64,000 nt of DNA, taken from contig NZ_JADCJZ010000003.1 in NCBI RefSeq assembly GCF_014982725.1, positions 310,001-374,000 on the forward strand, read 5' to 3'. This document shows, one piece after another, positions 48,869-57,181 of the stretch (positions within the stretch are counted from its first letter, which is position 1; each line of letters begins with the position of its first letter). The DNA is from Thermophilibacter gallinarum (lineage in GTDB: Bacteria; Actinomycetota; Coriobacteriia; Coriobacteriales; Atopobiaceae). The notes under the pieces are model-generated. The model made no database searches. It was not told the origin of the DNA and saw only the letters and a list, made by a program, of their open reading frames with translations. A program made the position numbers and the translations under genes.

Positions 48869-48908
48869 GGCGCGCCGGCACCGGTGTTCGGGGCGGGGCC
48901 GGCGCGCC
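48869..48908 (-). terminator. Intercistronic hairpin between the second permease and GH65 genes
   Basis: Perfect 11-bp stem GGCGCGCCGGC/GCCGGCGCGCC with an 18-nt loop, no U-tract. More likely a message-stabilising or attenuating stem than a full terminator. Confidence 0.5.
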
Positions 48909-48916
48909 GGAGGGCG

Positions 48917-49762
48917 TCAGCCCTTGATGCCAGTCGCGGCGACGCTCGCCTGGACCTTCTCCTGCGCCAGCGCATAGAGGATCACGCCGGGGAGGATGAC
49001 GATGGCCAGGGCGGCGAAGAGCTGCGTGTAGTTGTAGCTGAACTCGCTCGTGAAGAACGCGAGCGCGATGGGCAGCGTGCGCTGCGAGTCGGAGACGGTG
49101 AGCAGCGACGCGAAGTAGTACTCGTTCCAGTTGCCGAGGAACATCAGGATGCCCGCCGTGGTGAGCGCGCTCTTGGCGAGCGGGACGTTGATGGTCCAGA
49201 ACGTGCGGAAGAACCCGGCCCCGTCGATCGTGGCCGCCTCGTCGAGGCTCTTGGGGATGGCCATGAAGCCGGAGCGCAGGATGAAGATGGACATCGCCAT
49301 GCCCACCGACACGTACACGAGCGTCACGCCCCAGATGCTGTCATACAGCCCGAGGTTCATGATCAGGCTGAAGATCGGCTGCGTCTTGGAGTGGGCGGGC
49401 ACGAGGAGCGTGATGGTGAAGAGCACGAAGATGAGGTTTCTCCCCGGGAAGCGGAACTTGGCCAGAACGTAGGCGCTCATCGCGTAGATCAGCAGCGACA
49501 CGGCGGTGGAGACGCCGGCGGCGAGAAGCGAGTTCAGGAAGTACTGCGGGAAGTTGTAGTTCTGGAAGAGGTCGGCGAACACGTCGAACGAGACGCTCGA
49601 GGGCAGCGCGAGCGGCGAGCCCAGGATCTCCCCGTTGGTCTTGAAGGCCGACATGATGACCCAGATGATCGGGTAGGCCGAGATGACGATCACGAACACG
49701 ATCACGAAGTACATGAAGGCGCGCGTGAGGACGCGCTTGACGTCGATTCCCTTGGTGTTCAT
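48917..49762 (-). CDS. Carbohydrate ABC permease, MalG-like
   Basis: A 281-residue inner-membrane protein with six TM segments. The EAA loop that contacts the ATPase is EAATIDGAGFFRTFWTINVPLAK. The C-terminus GVILYALAQEKVQASVAATGIKG is typical of the MalG/UgpE group. It lies 8 bp after the partner permease and imports alpha-glucosides with it, the lipoprotein binding protein and the MsmX-type ATPase. Confidence 0.92.
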   Translation of the reverse strand: MNTKGIDVKRVLTRAFMYFVIVFVIVISAYPIIWVIMSAFKTNGEILGSPLALPSSVSFDVFADLFQNYNFPQYFLNSLLAAGVSTAVSLLIYAMSAYVLAKFRFPGRNLIFVLFTITLLVPAHSKTQPIFSLIMNLGLYDSIWGVTLVYVSVGMAMSIFILRSGFMAIPKSLDEAATIDGAGFFRTFWTINVPLAKSALTTAGILMFLGNWNEYYFASLLTVSDSQRTLPIALAFFTSEFSYNYTQLFAALAIVILPGVILYALAQEKVQASVAATGIKG

Positions 49763-49770
49763 GGCGCCCC

Positions 49771-50688
49771 CTAAAGATCCGACTCGTCCATGCGGAACGC
49801 CCGGTTGATCAGGGCGAGCACCACCAGACCGATGACGAACATCACCACGCCGATCGCGTTGGCGTAGCCGTAGCGGTAGTCCATGATGCCGTTGACCAGC
49901 ATGATCGAGAGGCTCATGGTGTCGTTGCCCGGACCTCCCGCCGTGGTGAGCGCGATCTGCTCGTACATGGCGATGCGCGCCGTGACCGAGACGATGACGC
50001 TCGTTCCGATGGAGCTGCGGCAGAGCGGGAGCTGGATGTCACGGATGAGCCGCCAGCCGCTCGCGCCGTCGATGCGCGCGGCCTCGGCCAGCTCGGCCGG
50101 GATGTTCATCAGGTCGCCGAGCACCACGAGCGTGACGATGACGGCGTAGAACATCCACGTGAAGGCGACGGCCCAGAACGCCCAGGGCGACTCGTAGAAC
50201 CACTGCACCGTGAAGTCCGGGATGACGAAGCGGATGACGGTGTTGAGCACGCCGAAGTCGTTGTTGAAGAAGAACCGGTAGATCATGGCCCACGCGGCGG
50301 CGCTGATGACGTTGGGGATCATGAACACGGCGCGGGCGAGCTTCCACCCATGGGGCTTCTGGAACAGCACGAAGGCGACCAGCACGCCAAAGCCCACGTG
50401 CACGAACGTGGCGAGCAGGCTCCAGTAGAGCAGGTTCTGCATGGCGAGAAGGAACCCGCGGCTGTTGACCAGGTTCACGTAGTTCTGGAGGCCCGAGAAC
50501 ACCGGGTCGGTGAAGCCGTTCCACGTGGTGAACGACGTGAGGAAGACCTGGATGATCGGCGCGGCGTAGAACATCACGAACACGATCAGCGTGGGCAGCA
50601 GGAACAGGTAGACCCACTTGTAGTTGTTGCGCTCGAGCGACGTAGGACGGGAGCGGCGCCCCCTGAGCGACGCTGCGACGGATTTCAT
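49771..50688 (-). CDS. Carbohydrate ABC permease, MalF-like
   Basis: A 305-residue membrane protein with six TM segments and a basic cytoplasmic N-terminus. The EAA loop is ELAEAARIDGASGWRLIRDIQLPL. Start is ATG 50688, preceded by GAGGGGTGA; a longer frame to 50793 runs through the hairpin upstream and is rejected. It pairs with the MalG-like permease 8 bp downstream. Confidence 0.92.
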   Translation of the reverse strand: MKSVAASLRGRRSRPTSLERNNYKWVYLFLLPTLIVFVMFYAAPIIQVFLTSFTTWNGFTDPVFSGLQNYVNLVNSRGFLLAMQNLLYWSLLATFVHVGFGVLVAFVLFQKPHGWKLARAVFMIPNVISAAAWAMIYRFFFNNDFGVLNTVIRFVIPDFTVQWFYESPWAFWAVAFTWMFYAVIVTLVVLGDLMNIPAELAEAARIDGASGWRLIRDIQLPLCRSSIGTSVIVSVTARIAMYEQIALTTAGGPGNDTMSLSIMLVNGIMDYRYGYANAIGVVMFVIGLVVLALINRAFRMDESDL

Positions 50689-50718
50689 TGACTCACCCCT
50701 CTTTCGTTTCCGAGGCGT

Positions 50719-50759
50719 GCGCGTGCGGCGCGGGGCCTTGCGACCCGCGCCGCACGCGC
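50719..50759 (-). terminator. Strong hairpin after the binding-protein gene
   Basis: Perfect 16-bp GC-rich stem with a 9-nt loop in the gap between the binding protein and the first permease. No U-tract. It would raise binding-protein mRNA over permease mRNA, as seen in mal-type operons. Confidence 0.6.
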
Positions 50760-50794
50760 TGGGGAAAGGAGTCCGGCGCCAGCCGGAGCGCACC

Positions 50795-52141
50795 CTAGGC
50801 GAGCGACGCCTCCTGGGCGGCGTCGGTCAGGGCCTGAGCGAACTGCTCGGGCGTGTAGGTGCCGTTGGCGAGCTGCGGGAGCTCACGACCGAAGTCGCTG
50901 TTTGCGACCGATGCCGGGATCATGTCGAGGATGCACGGCACGAACTCGGTCTCGGCCGTGGTGTCCGCGGAGAGGTCGGCGAGGGTCTGCGTCTTGGCCT
51001 GCTCCTCCTTGAAGTTCTCGCTGTAGGTGAGCTTGGGGGCGTCTCCGCCCTCGGCGAGCAGGAAGGCCTCGATCTCCTCGGGGCTGTAGACGAAGGCGAG
51101 GAAGTCCTCGGCGAGCTGCTTCTCCTCGTCGGAGGCGGCGGCGGAGATCCACCACTCGCCCAGGCTCGAGGTGTTGGCGATGCCCATCTGGCCCGGCCAG
51201 AGCGCGGCGTGGACGTTGGCGCCGTCGAAGCCGTTGGACCAGTTGGCGGAGTTGGCCTCATCGAGGCTCGAGGACATCCACGGGCCGTTGGAGATGATCG
51301 CGGCCTGAGAGCTCAGGAAGGCGTTCTCCGCGTCGGCGTAGGTGGCGCCGACGGAGTTGGGGGCGGCGTTGTTCTGCAGGAGCTGCTGGAGCGTGGTGAC
51401 GGCGGAGATGAACGCCGGCTGGTTGAAGTCGACGATCTTCTCCTCGACGCCGCCGCGCAGCCAGTCGGCTCCTCCCTCCTCGGCGGCGACGAGCGCCGTG
51501 AGGAACAGGCTGCAGACCCAGCCGTTCTCGGCGGTGGAGAAAGCGATCTTCTGGTCGCCGATCTCGGCGAGGAGCTCGTCCATGCTGAGCGTGGAGAGGT
51601 CGACCTGCGGGTCCCACATCGCGGTGTTCCAGTAGTAGCCGGTGGGGCGCACGGTGGGCAGCGGCATGCTGTAGACGGTGCCGTCATCGTTGGTGCAGTA
51701 GGCCAGGGCGTCGTCGAGGACGAGGTCCTTGACCTCGGGGTGATCGTTCAGCCAGCCGGAGATGTCGTAGGCGAGGCCCTGCGGGAACGCGATGTCGGTC
51801 TGCCAGTCGATGTCGCCGCCCTGGACGAGGACGGGCAGCTGGTTCTGCTGGGCAAGCTGCTTCAGACGGTCGTTGAAGCCGTCCTGGGGCACAGACTCGA
51901 GCGTGATGTGGTACTTGTCGGCGTACTTCTCGTTGAAGCGCTCGACCTGCGGCTCGAAGAAGACGGCGCCGACGTTCTCGCCGGTCTTGTACGACGGGAT
52001 CGTGATCTCCACGACGCCGCCGGCCTGCTGGGAGCCCTCTCCCTGGCCGCCGCCACCGCCGCAGCCGACGAGGCCGGCCGTGACCGCCGTTCCCGCGGCC
52101 GCGATGGAGGTCTTGACGAAGTTCCTTCTGGTGATGCTCAT
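50795..52141 (-). CDS. Sugar-binding lipoprotein of the alpha-glucoside importer
   Basis: A 448-residue extracytoplasmic solute-binding protein. The N-terminus has a twin-arginine signal (ITRRNFVK with Arg5-Arg6) and a lipobox ending LVGC with Cys27, so it is probably exported folded and lipid-anchored. The mature part is rich in acidic and aromatic residues, with a solute-binding family 1 pattern (NEKYADKYHITLESVP, VLVQGGDIDW). It is the first gene of the operon, downstream of two LacI-type operators. The sugar is inferred from the GH65/GH13 enzymes encoded next. Confidence 0.9.
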   Translation of the reverse strand: MSITRRNFVKTSIAAAGTAVTAGLVGCGGGGGQGEGSQQAGGVVEITIPSYKTGENVGAVFFEPQVERFNEKYADKYHITLESVPQDGFNDRLKQLAQQNQLPVLVQGGDIDWQTDIAFPQGLAYDISGWLNDHPEVKDLVLDDALAYCTNDDGTVYSMPLPTVRPTGYYWNTAMWDPQVDLSTLSMDELLAEIGDQKIAFSTAENGWVCSLFLTALVAAEEGGADWLRGGVEEKIVDFNQPAFISAVTTLQQLLQNNAAPNSVGATYADAENAFLSSQAAIISNGPWMSSSLDEANSANWSNGFDGANVHAALWPGQMGIANTSSLGEWWISAAASDEEKQLAEDFLAFVYSPEEIEAFLLAEGGDAPKLTYSENFKEEQAKTQTLADLSADTTAETEFVPCILDMIPASVANSDFGRELPQLANGTYTPEQFAQALTDAAQEASLA

Positions 52142-52167
52142 GGCTGTTCCTTCCTCCTCTTGTTCCG

Positions 52168-52202
52168 AAAACGTTTTTGTTCCTCAGTGTCAAAAACGTT
52201 TT
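52168..52202 (-). promoter_or_regulatory. Promoter region with two LacI-type operators
   Basis: Two AAAACGTTTT palindromes, at 52168-52177 and 52193-52202, with centres 25 bp apart. A perfect TTGACA (52188-52193, minus strand) lies between and overlaps them; the -10 region falls within the operator nearer the gene and is weak. Binding of the LacI-family product at 52243-53268 would block the operon. Confidence 0.8.
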
Positions 52203-52242
52203 CGTTCCCTACCGAACGAACACGGGACGTCATCCCGTGCGA

Positions 52243-53268
52243 TTACCGAGATATCTTGCGCACGCTCCCGCCCTTGCGCAGGGAGTGCGGGAGCACGACG
52301 CGACAGGCCTCGCGCCTCCCGGAGATCATGTCACAGAGCAGGCGTGCGGCCTCGTAGCCCTTTGTCTGGACGTTCTGGTCGACCGTCGTGATCGCGGGGC
52401 TCACGAAGCCCGCGAGCGAGATGCCGTCGTAGCCGGTCACCGAGAAGTCCTCGGGGACGCTGAGGCCGCGCCTCTGGATCGCCTGGATCGTCCCGAGGGC
52501 GAGCAGGTCGCTCATGCACAGAAACGCGGTGACGCGCGGCTCTGGGTGCGCGTCGAGGTAGGCACCGACCTTCTCGAAGGCCTCCTCGTGGGTGAAGTTG
52601 GTGTAGATGACGTCCTCGTCGCGAAGCTCGATCCCGTGGGAGCGCAGCGAGCGCACGATCCCCTCCATGCGCTCGACGCTGACGACCGCCGTCCTGCTGC
52701 CGTGCACCACAGCGATTCGGCGATGGCCGCAGGAGACGAGGTAGTCGGTCATCTCGGACGCGGCGGCGCAGTCGTCCAGGACGACGCTGCCCACCCGCTC
52801 CCCGGGAACGGGCACGTCGACCGTCACGCAGGGGGTGGTGCTCCGGGAGAGGCTCTCGCAGTACGGGTCGTCGGTCCTGAGGCCGAAGACGATCGCCCCG
52901 GAGACGTTGTGCTCGAAGCAGAGCTGGTCGAGGCTCCTCTCGGCCTGCTCGCGCGAGTTGGTCACGTGCAGGGAGATGGGGACGTCGTGCTCGGTGGCGA
53001 ACTGGAAGGCGCCTCGCGTGAGCATGATGTCGAAGTCGTTGAAGACCTTGTCCTCGAGGAAGCCCGAGATGATGAGCGCGATGCTGGTCAGGCGCTTGGA
53101 CGAGAGGAACTGCGCGCTCTGGTTGGGGACGTAGCCCAGCTCAGCCGCAGCGGCTCGAACGCGCTCGCGCGTGACGGTGCTGACGTCGGGATAGTCGTTG
53201 AGGGCGCGCGAGACGGTGCCGATCGACACGCCGGAGGCGGCCGCTACGTCGCGGATCGTGACGGGCAT
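52243..53268 (-). CDS. LacI-family transcription regulator of the alpha-glucoside operon
   Basis: A 341-residue repressor. The N-terminal helix-turn-helix and hinge read TIRDVAAASGVSIGTVSRALN, and the ligand-binding core follows (VSVERMEGIVRSLRSHGI, then CMSDLLALGTI). Start is ATG 53268 with GGAGGC nearby; the frame to 53334 crosses its own operator. It lies just upstream of the operon on the same strand, and an identical operator half-site pattern precedes both, so it controls itself and the operon. The inducer is probably the imported sugar. Confidence 0.92.
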   Translation of the reverse strand: MPVTIRDVAAASGVSIGTVSRALNDYPDVSTVTRERVRAAAAELGYVPNQSAQFLSSKRLTSIALIISGFLEDKVFNDFDIMLTRGAFQFATEHDVPISLHVTNSREQAERSLDQLCFEHNVSGAIVFGLRTDDPYCESLSRSTTPCVTVDVPVPGERVGSVVLDDCAAASEMTDYLVSCGHRRIAVVHGSRTAVVSVERMEGIVRSLRSHGIELRDEDVIYTNFTHEEAFEKVGAYLDAHPEPRVTAFLCMSDLLALGTIQAIQRRGLSVPEDFSVTGYDGISLAGFVSPAITTVDQNVQTKGYEAARLLCDMISGRREACRVVLPHSLRKGGSVRKISR

Positions 53269-53315
53269 CTCGCCTCCCTCCGTCTTGGCCGGCAGTTCCT
53301 TACGCGCTGCTAACA

Positions 53316-53325
53316 AAAACGTTTT
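53316..53325 (-). promoter_or_regulatory. LacI-type operator ahead of the regulator gene
   Basis: AAAACGTTTT palindrome with the same flanks (CA...CG) as the operator at 52193-52202, 48 bp upstream of the regulator start. It indicates autoregulation. Confidence 0.75.
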
Positions 53326-53383
53326 CGATACCATAGTCCGCGATGGGTGGTATCGCCCGCAAGAACCAGATGGCGAAAGGTAG

Positions 53384-53422
53384 AAAAAGGGCCGCGGACG
53401 GGCGATGCCCGCCGCGCGGCCC
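53384..53422 (-). terminator. Intrinsic terminator of hom-lysC-asd
   Basis: Long GC-rich stem (53389-53403 with 53407-53422) followed on the minus strand by five T and TCT. It starts 24 bp after the asd stop and lies before the regulator promoter. Confidence 0.85.
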
Positions 53423-53445
53423 CAGCGTCAGAGTTCTTCTCGCCC

Positions 53446-54462
53446 CTAGACCAGATGCTCGGCGATCTGGACGGCGTTGGTGGCCGCGCCCTTGCGGATC
53501 TGGTCGCCGCAGCACCAGAACGTGAGCGCGCTGGCGCCCTCGGGCGCGGAGAGGTCGCGGCGGATGCGGCCGACGTAGATGAGGTCCTGGTCGGAGGTCT
53601 CGAGCGGCATGGGGTAGCGGCTCGCGGCGGGGTCGTCCACGACCTTCACGCCCGGCGCCGCCTCGAGCGCGGCGCGCGCCTCCTCCACCGATATCGGCCG
53701 CTCGAACTCGGCCGTGATGGACTCGGAGTGCGAGCGCACCACGGGCACGCGCACGCAGGTGCAGTTCACGCGGAGCTCCGGCAGGTGCATGATCTTGCGG
53801 CCCTCGTTGAGCATCTTCATCTCCTCGGAGGTGTATCCCTCCTCGTTGAAGCCGCCGATCTGCGGGATGAGGTTCTCGGCCAGCTGATACTGGAAGGGCT
53901 TGCTCTCCCCCACCGGCTCGCCGGCCGCCACGCAGCCGATCTCGCGCACGAGCTCGTCGAGACCCGGCTTGCCGGCGCCCGATGCCGCCTGGTAGGTGGA
54001 GACGACGAGGCGCTTCACGCCCGCGAGCTGGTGGAGCGGCCACACGGGCACGAGGCCGATGATCGTGGCGCAGTTGGGGTTGGCGATGATGCCGTGGTGG
54101 GCCGCGATGTCGCCGGCGTTGATCTCCGGAACGACGAGCGGCACGTCGGCGTCCATGCGGAAGGCGTGCGAGTTGTCCACGCAGACGGCGCCGCGGCGCA
54201 CGGCCTCGGGCATGAGCGCGCGGGCGGTGGCGTCGTCAGCCGCGCCGAGGACGATGTCCACGCCCTCGAAGGCGTCCGGCTCCGCCAGGCGCACCGGGAC
54301 GTCCTCGCCGGCAAAGCGCACGGTCTTGCCCGCGTCGACGGAGCGCTGGCTCGCCAGCGGCACGAGCGTGCCCACGGGGAAGCTGCGCTCCTCCAGGCAC
54401 TGGAGCATCTGCTGGCCCACCACGCCGGTGGCTCCGAGGACGGCAACGGTCTTCTCGCTCAT
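53446..54462 (-). CDS. asd: Aspartate-semialdehyde dehydrogenase
   Basis: A 338-residue NADPH-dependent enzyme that reduces aspartyl phosphate to aspartate semialdehyde, the branch point to lysine, methionine and threonine. The N-terminal nucleotide site is VAVLGATGVVGQQML. The active-site Cys lies in IIANPNCATII, and the substrate His segment is LRVNCTCVRVPVVRSHSES. Start is ATG 54462 with GAAGGGA upstream; the frame continues upstream only through an inverted repeat. It is the last gene after lysC. Confidence 0.95.
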   Translation of the reverse strand: MSEKTVAVLGATGVVGQQMLQCLEERSFPVGTLVPLASQRSVDAGKTVRFAGEDVPVRLAEPDAFEGVDIVLGAADDATARALMPEAVRRGAVCVDNSHAFRMDADVPLVVPEINAGDIAAHHGIIANPNCATIIGLVPVWPLHQLAGVKRLVVSTYQAASGAGKPGLDELVREIGCVAAGEPVGESKPFQYQLAENLIPQIGGFNEEGYTSEEMKMLNEGRKIMHLPELRVNCTCVRVPVVRSHSESITAEFERPISVEEARAALEAAPGVKVVDDPAASRYPMPLETSDQDLIYVGRIRRDLSAPEGASALTFWCCGDQIRKGAATNAVQIAEHLV

Positions 54463-54496
54463 GGCGGTTCCCTTCTGCTGAGAGGTCGTACAAGGC

Positions 54497-54561
54497 GTGC
54501 AAAGGGGACAGTCACTTTTGCACGTGTTCGCACCGTGCAAAAGTGACTGTCCCCTTTGCAC
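54497..54561. repeat. Perfect 27-bp inverted repeat with GGGGACAG core
   Basis: Arms 54497-54523 and 54535-54561 are perfectly complementary, with an 11-nt loop. The minus strand begins GTGCAAAGGGGACAGTCAC. It fills the lysC-asd gap and shares its core with the hairpin after carB (11042-11072). Form and core resemble REP-type elements. Confidence 0.85.
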
Positions 54562-54576
54562 GGCCCCAGTTCGCGG

Positions 54577-55908
54577 CTAGCTGGCGGTGACCATCTCGTC
54601 GCGGACGAAGCGGTCGTAGATCACCTGGATGGCACGGTCGAAGTCCTCGTTGTTGACGCCGAGGATGATCGAGATCTCCTGCGAGCTCTGCGTGATCATG
54701 CGGATGTTGACGCCGGCCTCGCCGAGCGCGCCGAAGATCTTGCCCGAGGTGCCGGAGCGCTTGGACATGTTGCGGCCGACGACGGAGATCAGCGCGAGCT
54801 TGTCCACCATCGTGATGTCGTCCGGCTCGAGCTCGCGGCGGATGTCGGCGACGATCGAATAGATCGAGTCGCGCACGTCAGCGCCGTTCACCACCACGGA
54901 GAACGAGTCGACGCCCGTGGGGATGTGCTCGACCGAGACGCCGTAGCGCTCCAGGATGGAGAGGGCGCGGCGCACGAAGCCCACCTCGTTGGACATGTGC
55001 GCCTTCTTGACGTGGACCGAGATGAAGTCCTTCTTGCCGGCGATGCCGGTGATCAGGTGCTCGTCCTCGCCCGCCCGGGCCTTCTCGCGGATGATCGTGC
55101 CCTCGTCCTGCGGGCGGTTGGTGTTCTTGATCTGGATGGGGATGTTGACCTCGCGCACCGGGAAGATGGCCTCCTCCTGCAAGACCGAGGCGCCCATGTA
55201 GGAGAGCTCGCGCATCTCGTCGAAGGTGATGCGTCGGATGGAGCGCGGGTGCTCCACGATGCGCGGGTCGGCGGAGAGGAAGCCGGAGACGTCGGTCCAG
55301 TTCTCGTAGAGGCCGGCGTCGATGCAGCGCGCGAGGATGGCGCCCGTGATGTCGCCGCCGCCGCGCTGGAAGAGCTTGATCTGGCCGTCCACCGTGGCAC
55401 CGTAGAAGCCCGGCAGCACGAACGAGCCCTCGCGCACCATCACGTCCTTGAGGCGCACGGCGGTGCGCTCCATGTCGACCTCGCCGTTGTGGTGGAAGAC
55501 CACGACGTCGGCGGCGTCCACGAACGGCATCTGCAGGTACTCGGCCATGAGGTGGGCGGTGAACCACTCGCCGCGCGCCACGATGTACTCGGGCGAGTGC
55601 TTCTTGATGTTCTTGGCGAAGAGCTCGAACTTCTCGTGCACCGGCCACTTGAGCCCGAGCTCGTCGGCGATGTCGACGAAGCGCTGCTCGATGTCGGCGA
55701 GAAGGGCGGTGCAGTCGACGTGGTACTGGATGTGCGCGTTCACGAGCAGCAGCAGGTCGGTGACCTTGTTGTCCCCCGAGAAGCGCTTGCCGGCGGCGGA
55801 GACCACCACGAAGCGGCGGTCGGGGTCGGACTCGACGATGTCCTTGACCTTGCGGAACTGCGCGGCGGACGCGACGGAGGAGCCGCCGAACTTAGCGATC
55901 TTGATCAT
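54577..55908 (-). CDS. lysC: Aspartate kinase with regulatory ACT domains
   Basis: A 443-residue kinase that phosphorylates aspartate, first step of the aspartate family. The N-terminal signature is KIAKFGGSSVASAAQF. The kinase core has VVVSAAGKRFSGDN and RGGGDITGAI. Two ACT segments follow from about residue 300 (DFISVHVKKAHMS, then LISVVGRNMSKRSGTSGKIFGAL), so feedback by lysine or threonine is likely. It lies between hom (41 bp upstream) and asd (115 bp downstream). Confidence 0.95.
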   Translation of the reverse strand: MIKIAKFGGSSVASAAQFRKVKDIVESDPDRRFVVVSAAGKRFSGDNKVTDLLLLVNAHIQYHVDCTALLADIEQRFVDIADELGLKWPVHEKFELFAKNIKKHSPEYIVARGEWFTAHLMAEYLQMPFVDAADVVVFHHNGEVDMERTAVRLKDVMVREGSFVLPGFYGATVDGQIKLFQRGGGDITGAILARCIDAGLYENWTDVSGFLSADPRIVEHPRSIRRITFDEMRELSYMGASVLQEEAIFPVREVNIPIQIKNTNRPQDEGTIIREKARAGEDEHLITGIAGKKDFISVHVKKAHMSNEVGFVRRALSILERYGVSVEHIPTGVDSFSVVVNGADVRDSIYSIVADIRRELEPDDITMVDKLALISVVGRNMSKRSGTSGKIFGALGEAGVNIRMITQSSQEISIILGVNNEDFDRAIQVIYDRFVRDEMVTAS

Positions 55909-55949
55909 GTGGTGGGTCCAGCCTTCCTGGGTGGTTCAGCGTGTCGGTG

Positions 55950-57083
55950 CTACTCTTCGACGGCCAGCGCGGCCATGAACGTCGTGGGGTCGGTGGCGAG
56001 CGCCTCGTCGAGAAGGGCGCGCGCGCCAGCGGCCGTGAGGTCGCGCACGACCACGGCCCCCGGGCCGTAGGGCTCGGCGTCGCCCAGCTCCGCCGCGGTG
56101 CGGAGCACGTAGTCGGCGCGCAGCAGCGTGGGGTCGTACGCGAGCTGGCTCGTGAAGTCGTAGACGGGGCGGCGCGTGCCGCTCACGCAGTCGAGCACGT
56201 CCTGGACGATGGCGTTGCCGGTGGGCAGGCTCCCCGCTCCCTGCCCGTAGAACTTCAGCTCGCCCACGGTCGCGCCGACCGCGGTGATCAGGTTGAAGTT
56301 GCCGGGCACGTTGGCCTCGAGCGAGTCTGCCGCGACGGCGACCGGCTCGACCGCCGCCGCGTAGCGCCCGCCCTCGGACACGCCGCGGCCGAGCAGCTTC
56401 ACCGTGCGACCGCGTGCGGCGAAGAGGTCCAGGTCGGCCTTCGTGAGGTTGCGGATGCCCGAGGCGGGCAGGTCCCTCTCGCAGGCGACGCCGAAGGCCA
56501 CGGAGGCCGAGATGATCGTCTTGTTGAGGACGTCGATGCCGTCGATGTCGGCGGAGGGGTCGCGCTCCGCGTAGCCCAGGCGCTGGGCCTCGGCGAGCAC
56601 CTCGGCGAAGTCGGCCCCCTGCCTGCGCATGGCGTCGACGATGTAGTTGGTGGTGCCGTTCATGATGCCCGAGAAGGACGAGACGTCGTCGATGCGACGG
56701 ACCTTCTCGACGCTCGCGATCCAGGGGACACCGCCGCCGACGGCCGCCTCCACGAAGAGCCCGGCGCCCGAGGCGACGGACGCCGCCGCGAAGTCGGCGA
56801 AGTGGGCGGCCACCACGGCCTTGTTGGAGGTGACCACGTGACGCCCGGACTCGAGGGCGGCCATGATGTAGGTGCGGGCCGGCTCCACGCCGCCCATGCA
56901 CTCGACGACGAGCTCGACCTCCTCGTCGGCGAGGATCTCGTCGTAGCTCGCGGTCATGCGGGGGTCGCTCAGGCGGTCGGGCAGCTCGAGGATGCGCGTC
57001 ACCTCGACGCCGTCCACGCGCTCGGCGATGATCTGGTCGACACCGCGGCCGACCGTTCCGTAGCCGAGGATGGCGATCTTCAT
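55950..57083 (-). CDS. hom: Homoserine dehydrogenase, short form without ACT domain
   Basis: A 377-residue enzyme reducing aspartate semialdehyde to homoserine. The nucleotide site is IAILGYGTVGRGV, and the catalytic signature is SASVAFGVACERDL near residues 255-270 with the preceding AEAQRLGYAERDPSADIDGID. The usual C-terminal ACT domain of about 80 residues is missing, so direct threonine feedback is probably lost; feedback may fall on LysC. It starts the hom-lysC-asd unit and diverges from thrC across 98 bp that hold both promoters. Confidence 0.93.
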   Translation of the reverse strand: MKIAILGYGTVGRGVDQIIAERVDGVEVTRILELPDRLSDPRMTASYDEILADEEVELVVECMGGVEPARTYIMAALESGRHVVTSNKAVVAAHFADFAAASVASGAGLFVEAAVGGGVPWIASVEKVRRIDDVSSFSGIMNGTTNYIVDAMRRQGADFAEVLAEAQRLGYAERDPSADIDGIDVLNKTIISASVAFGVACERDLPASGIRNLTKADLDLFAARGRTVKLLGRGVSEGGRYAAAVEPVAVAADSLEANVPGNFNLITAVGATVGELKFYGQGAGSLPTGNAIVQDVLDCVSGTRRPVYDFTSQLAYDPTLLRADYVLRTAAELGDAEPYGPGAVVVRDLTAAGARALLDEALATDPTTFMAALAVEE

Positions 57084-57181
57084 GGGCGTCCAATCTTTCG
57101 AGTGTGTGTCCGTCGGGCAGCGTGCCCCGTGCTGCGGCTATGATAGGCAAAGTCGAGCCCGGCCCAGACACGAGGAGCACC

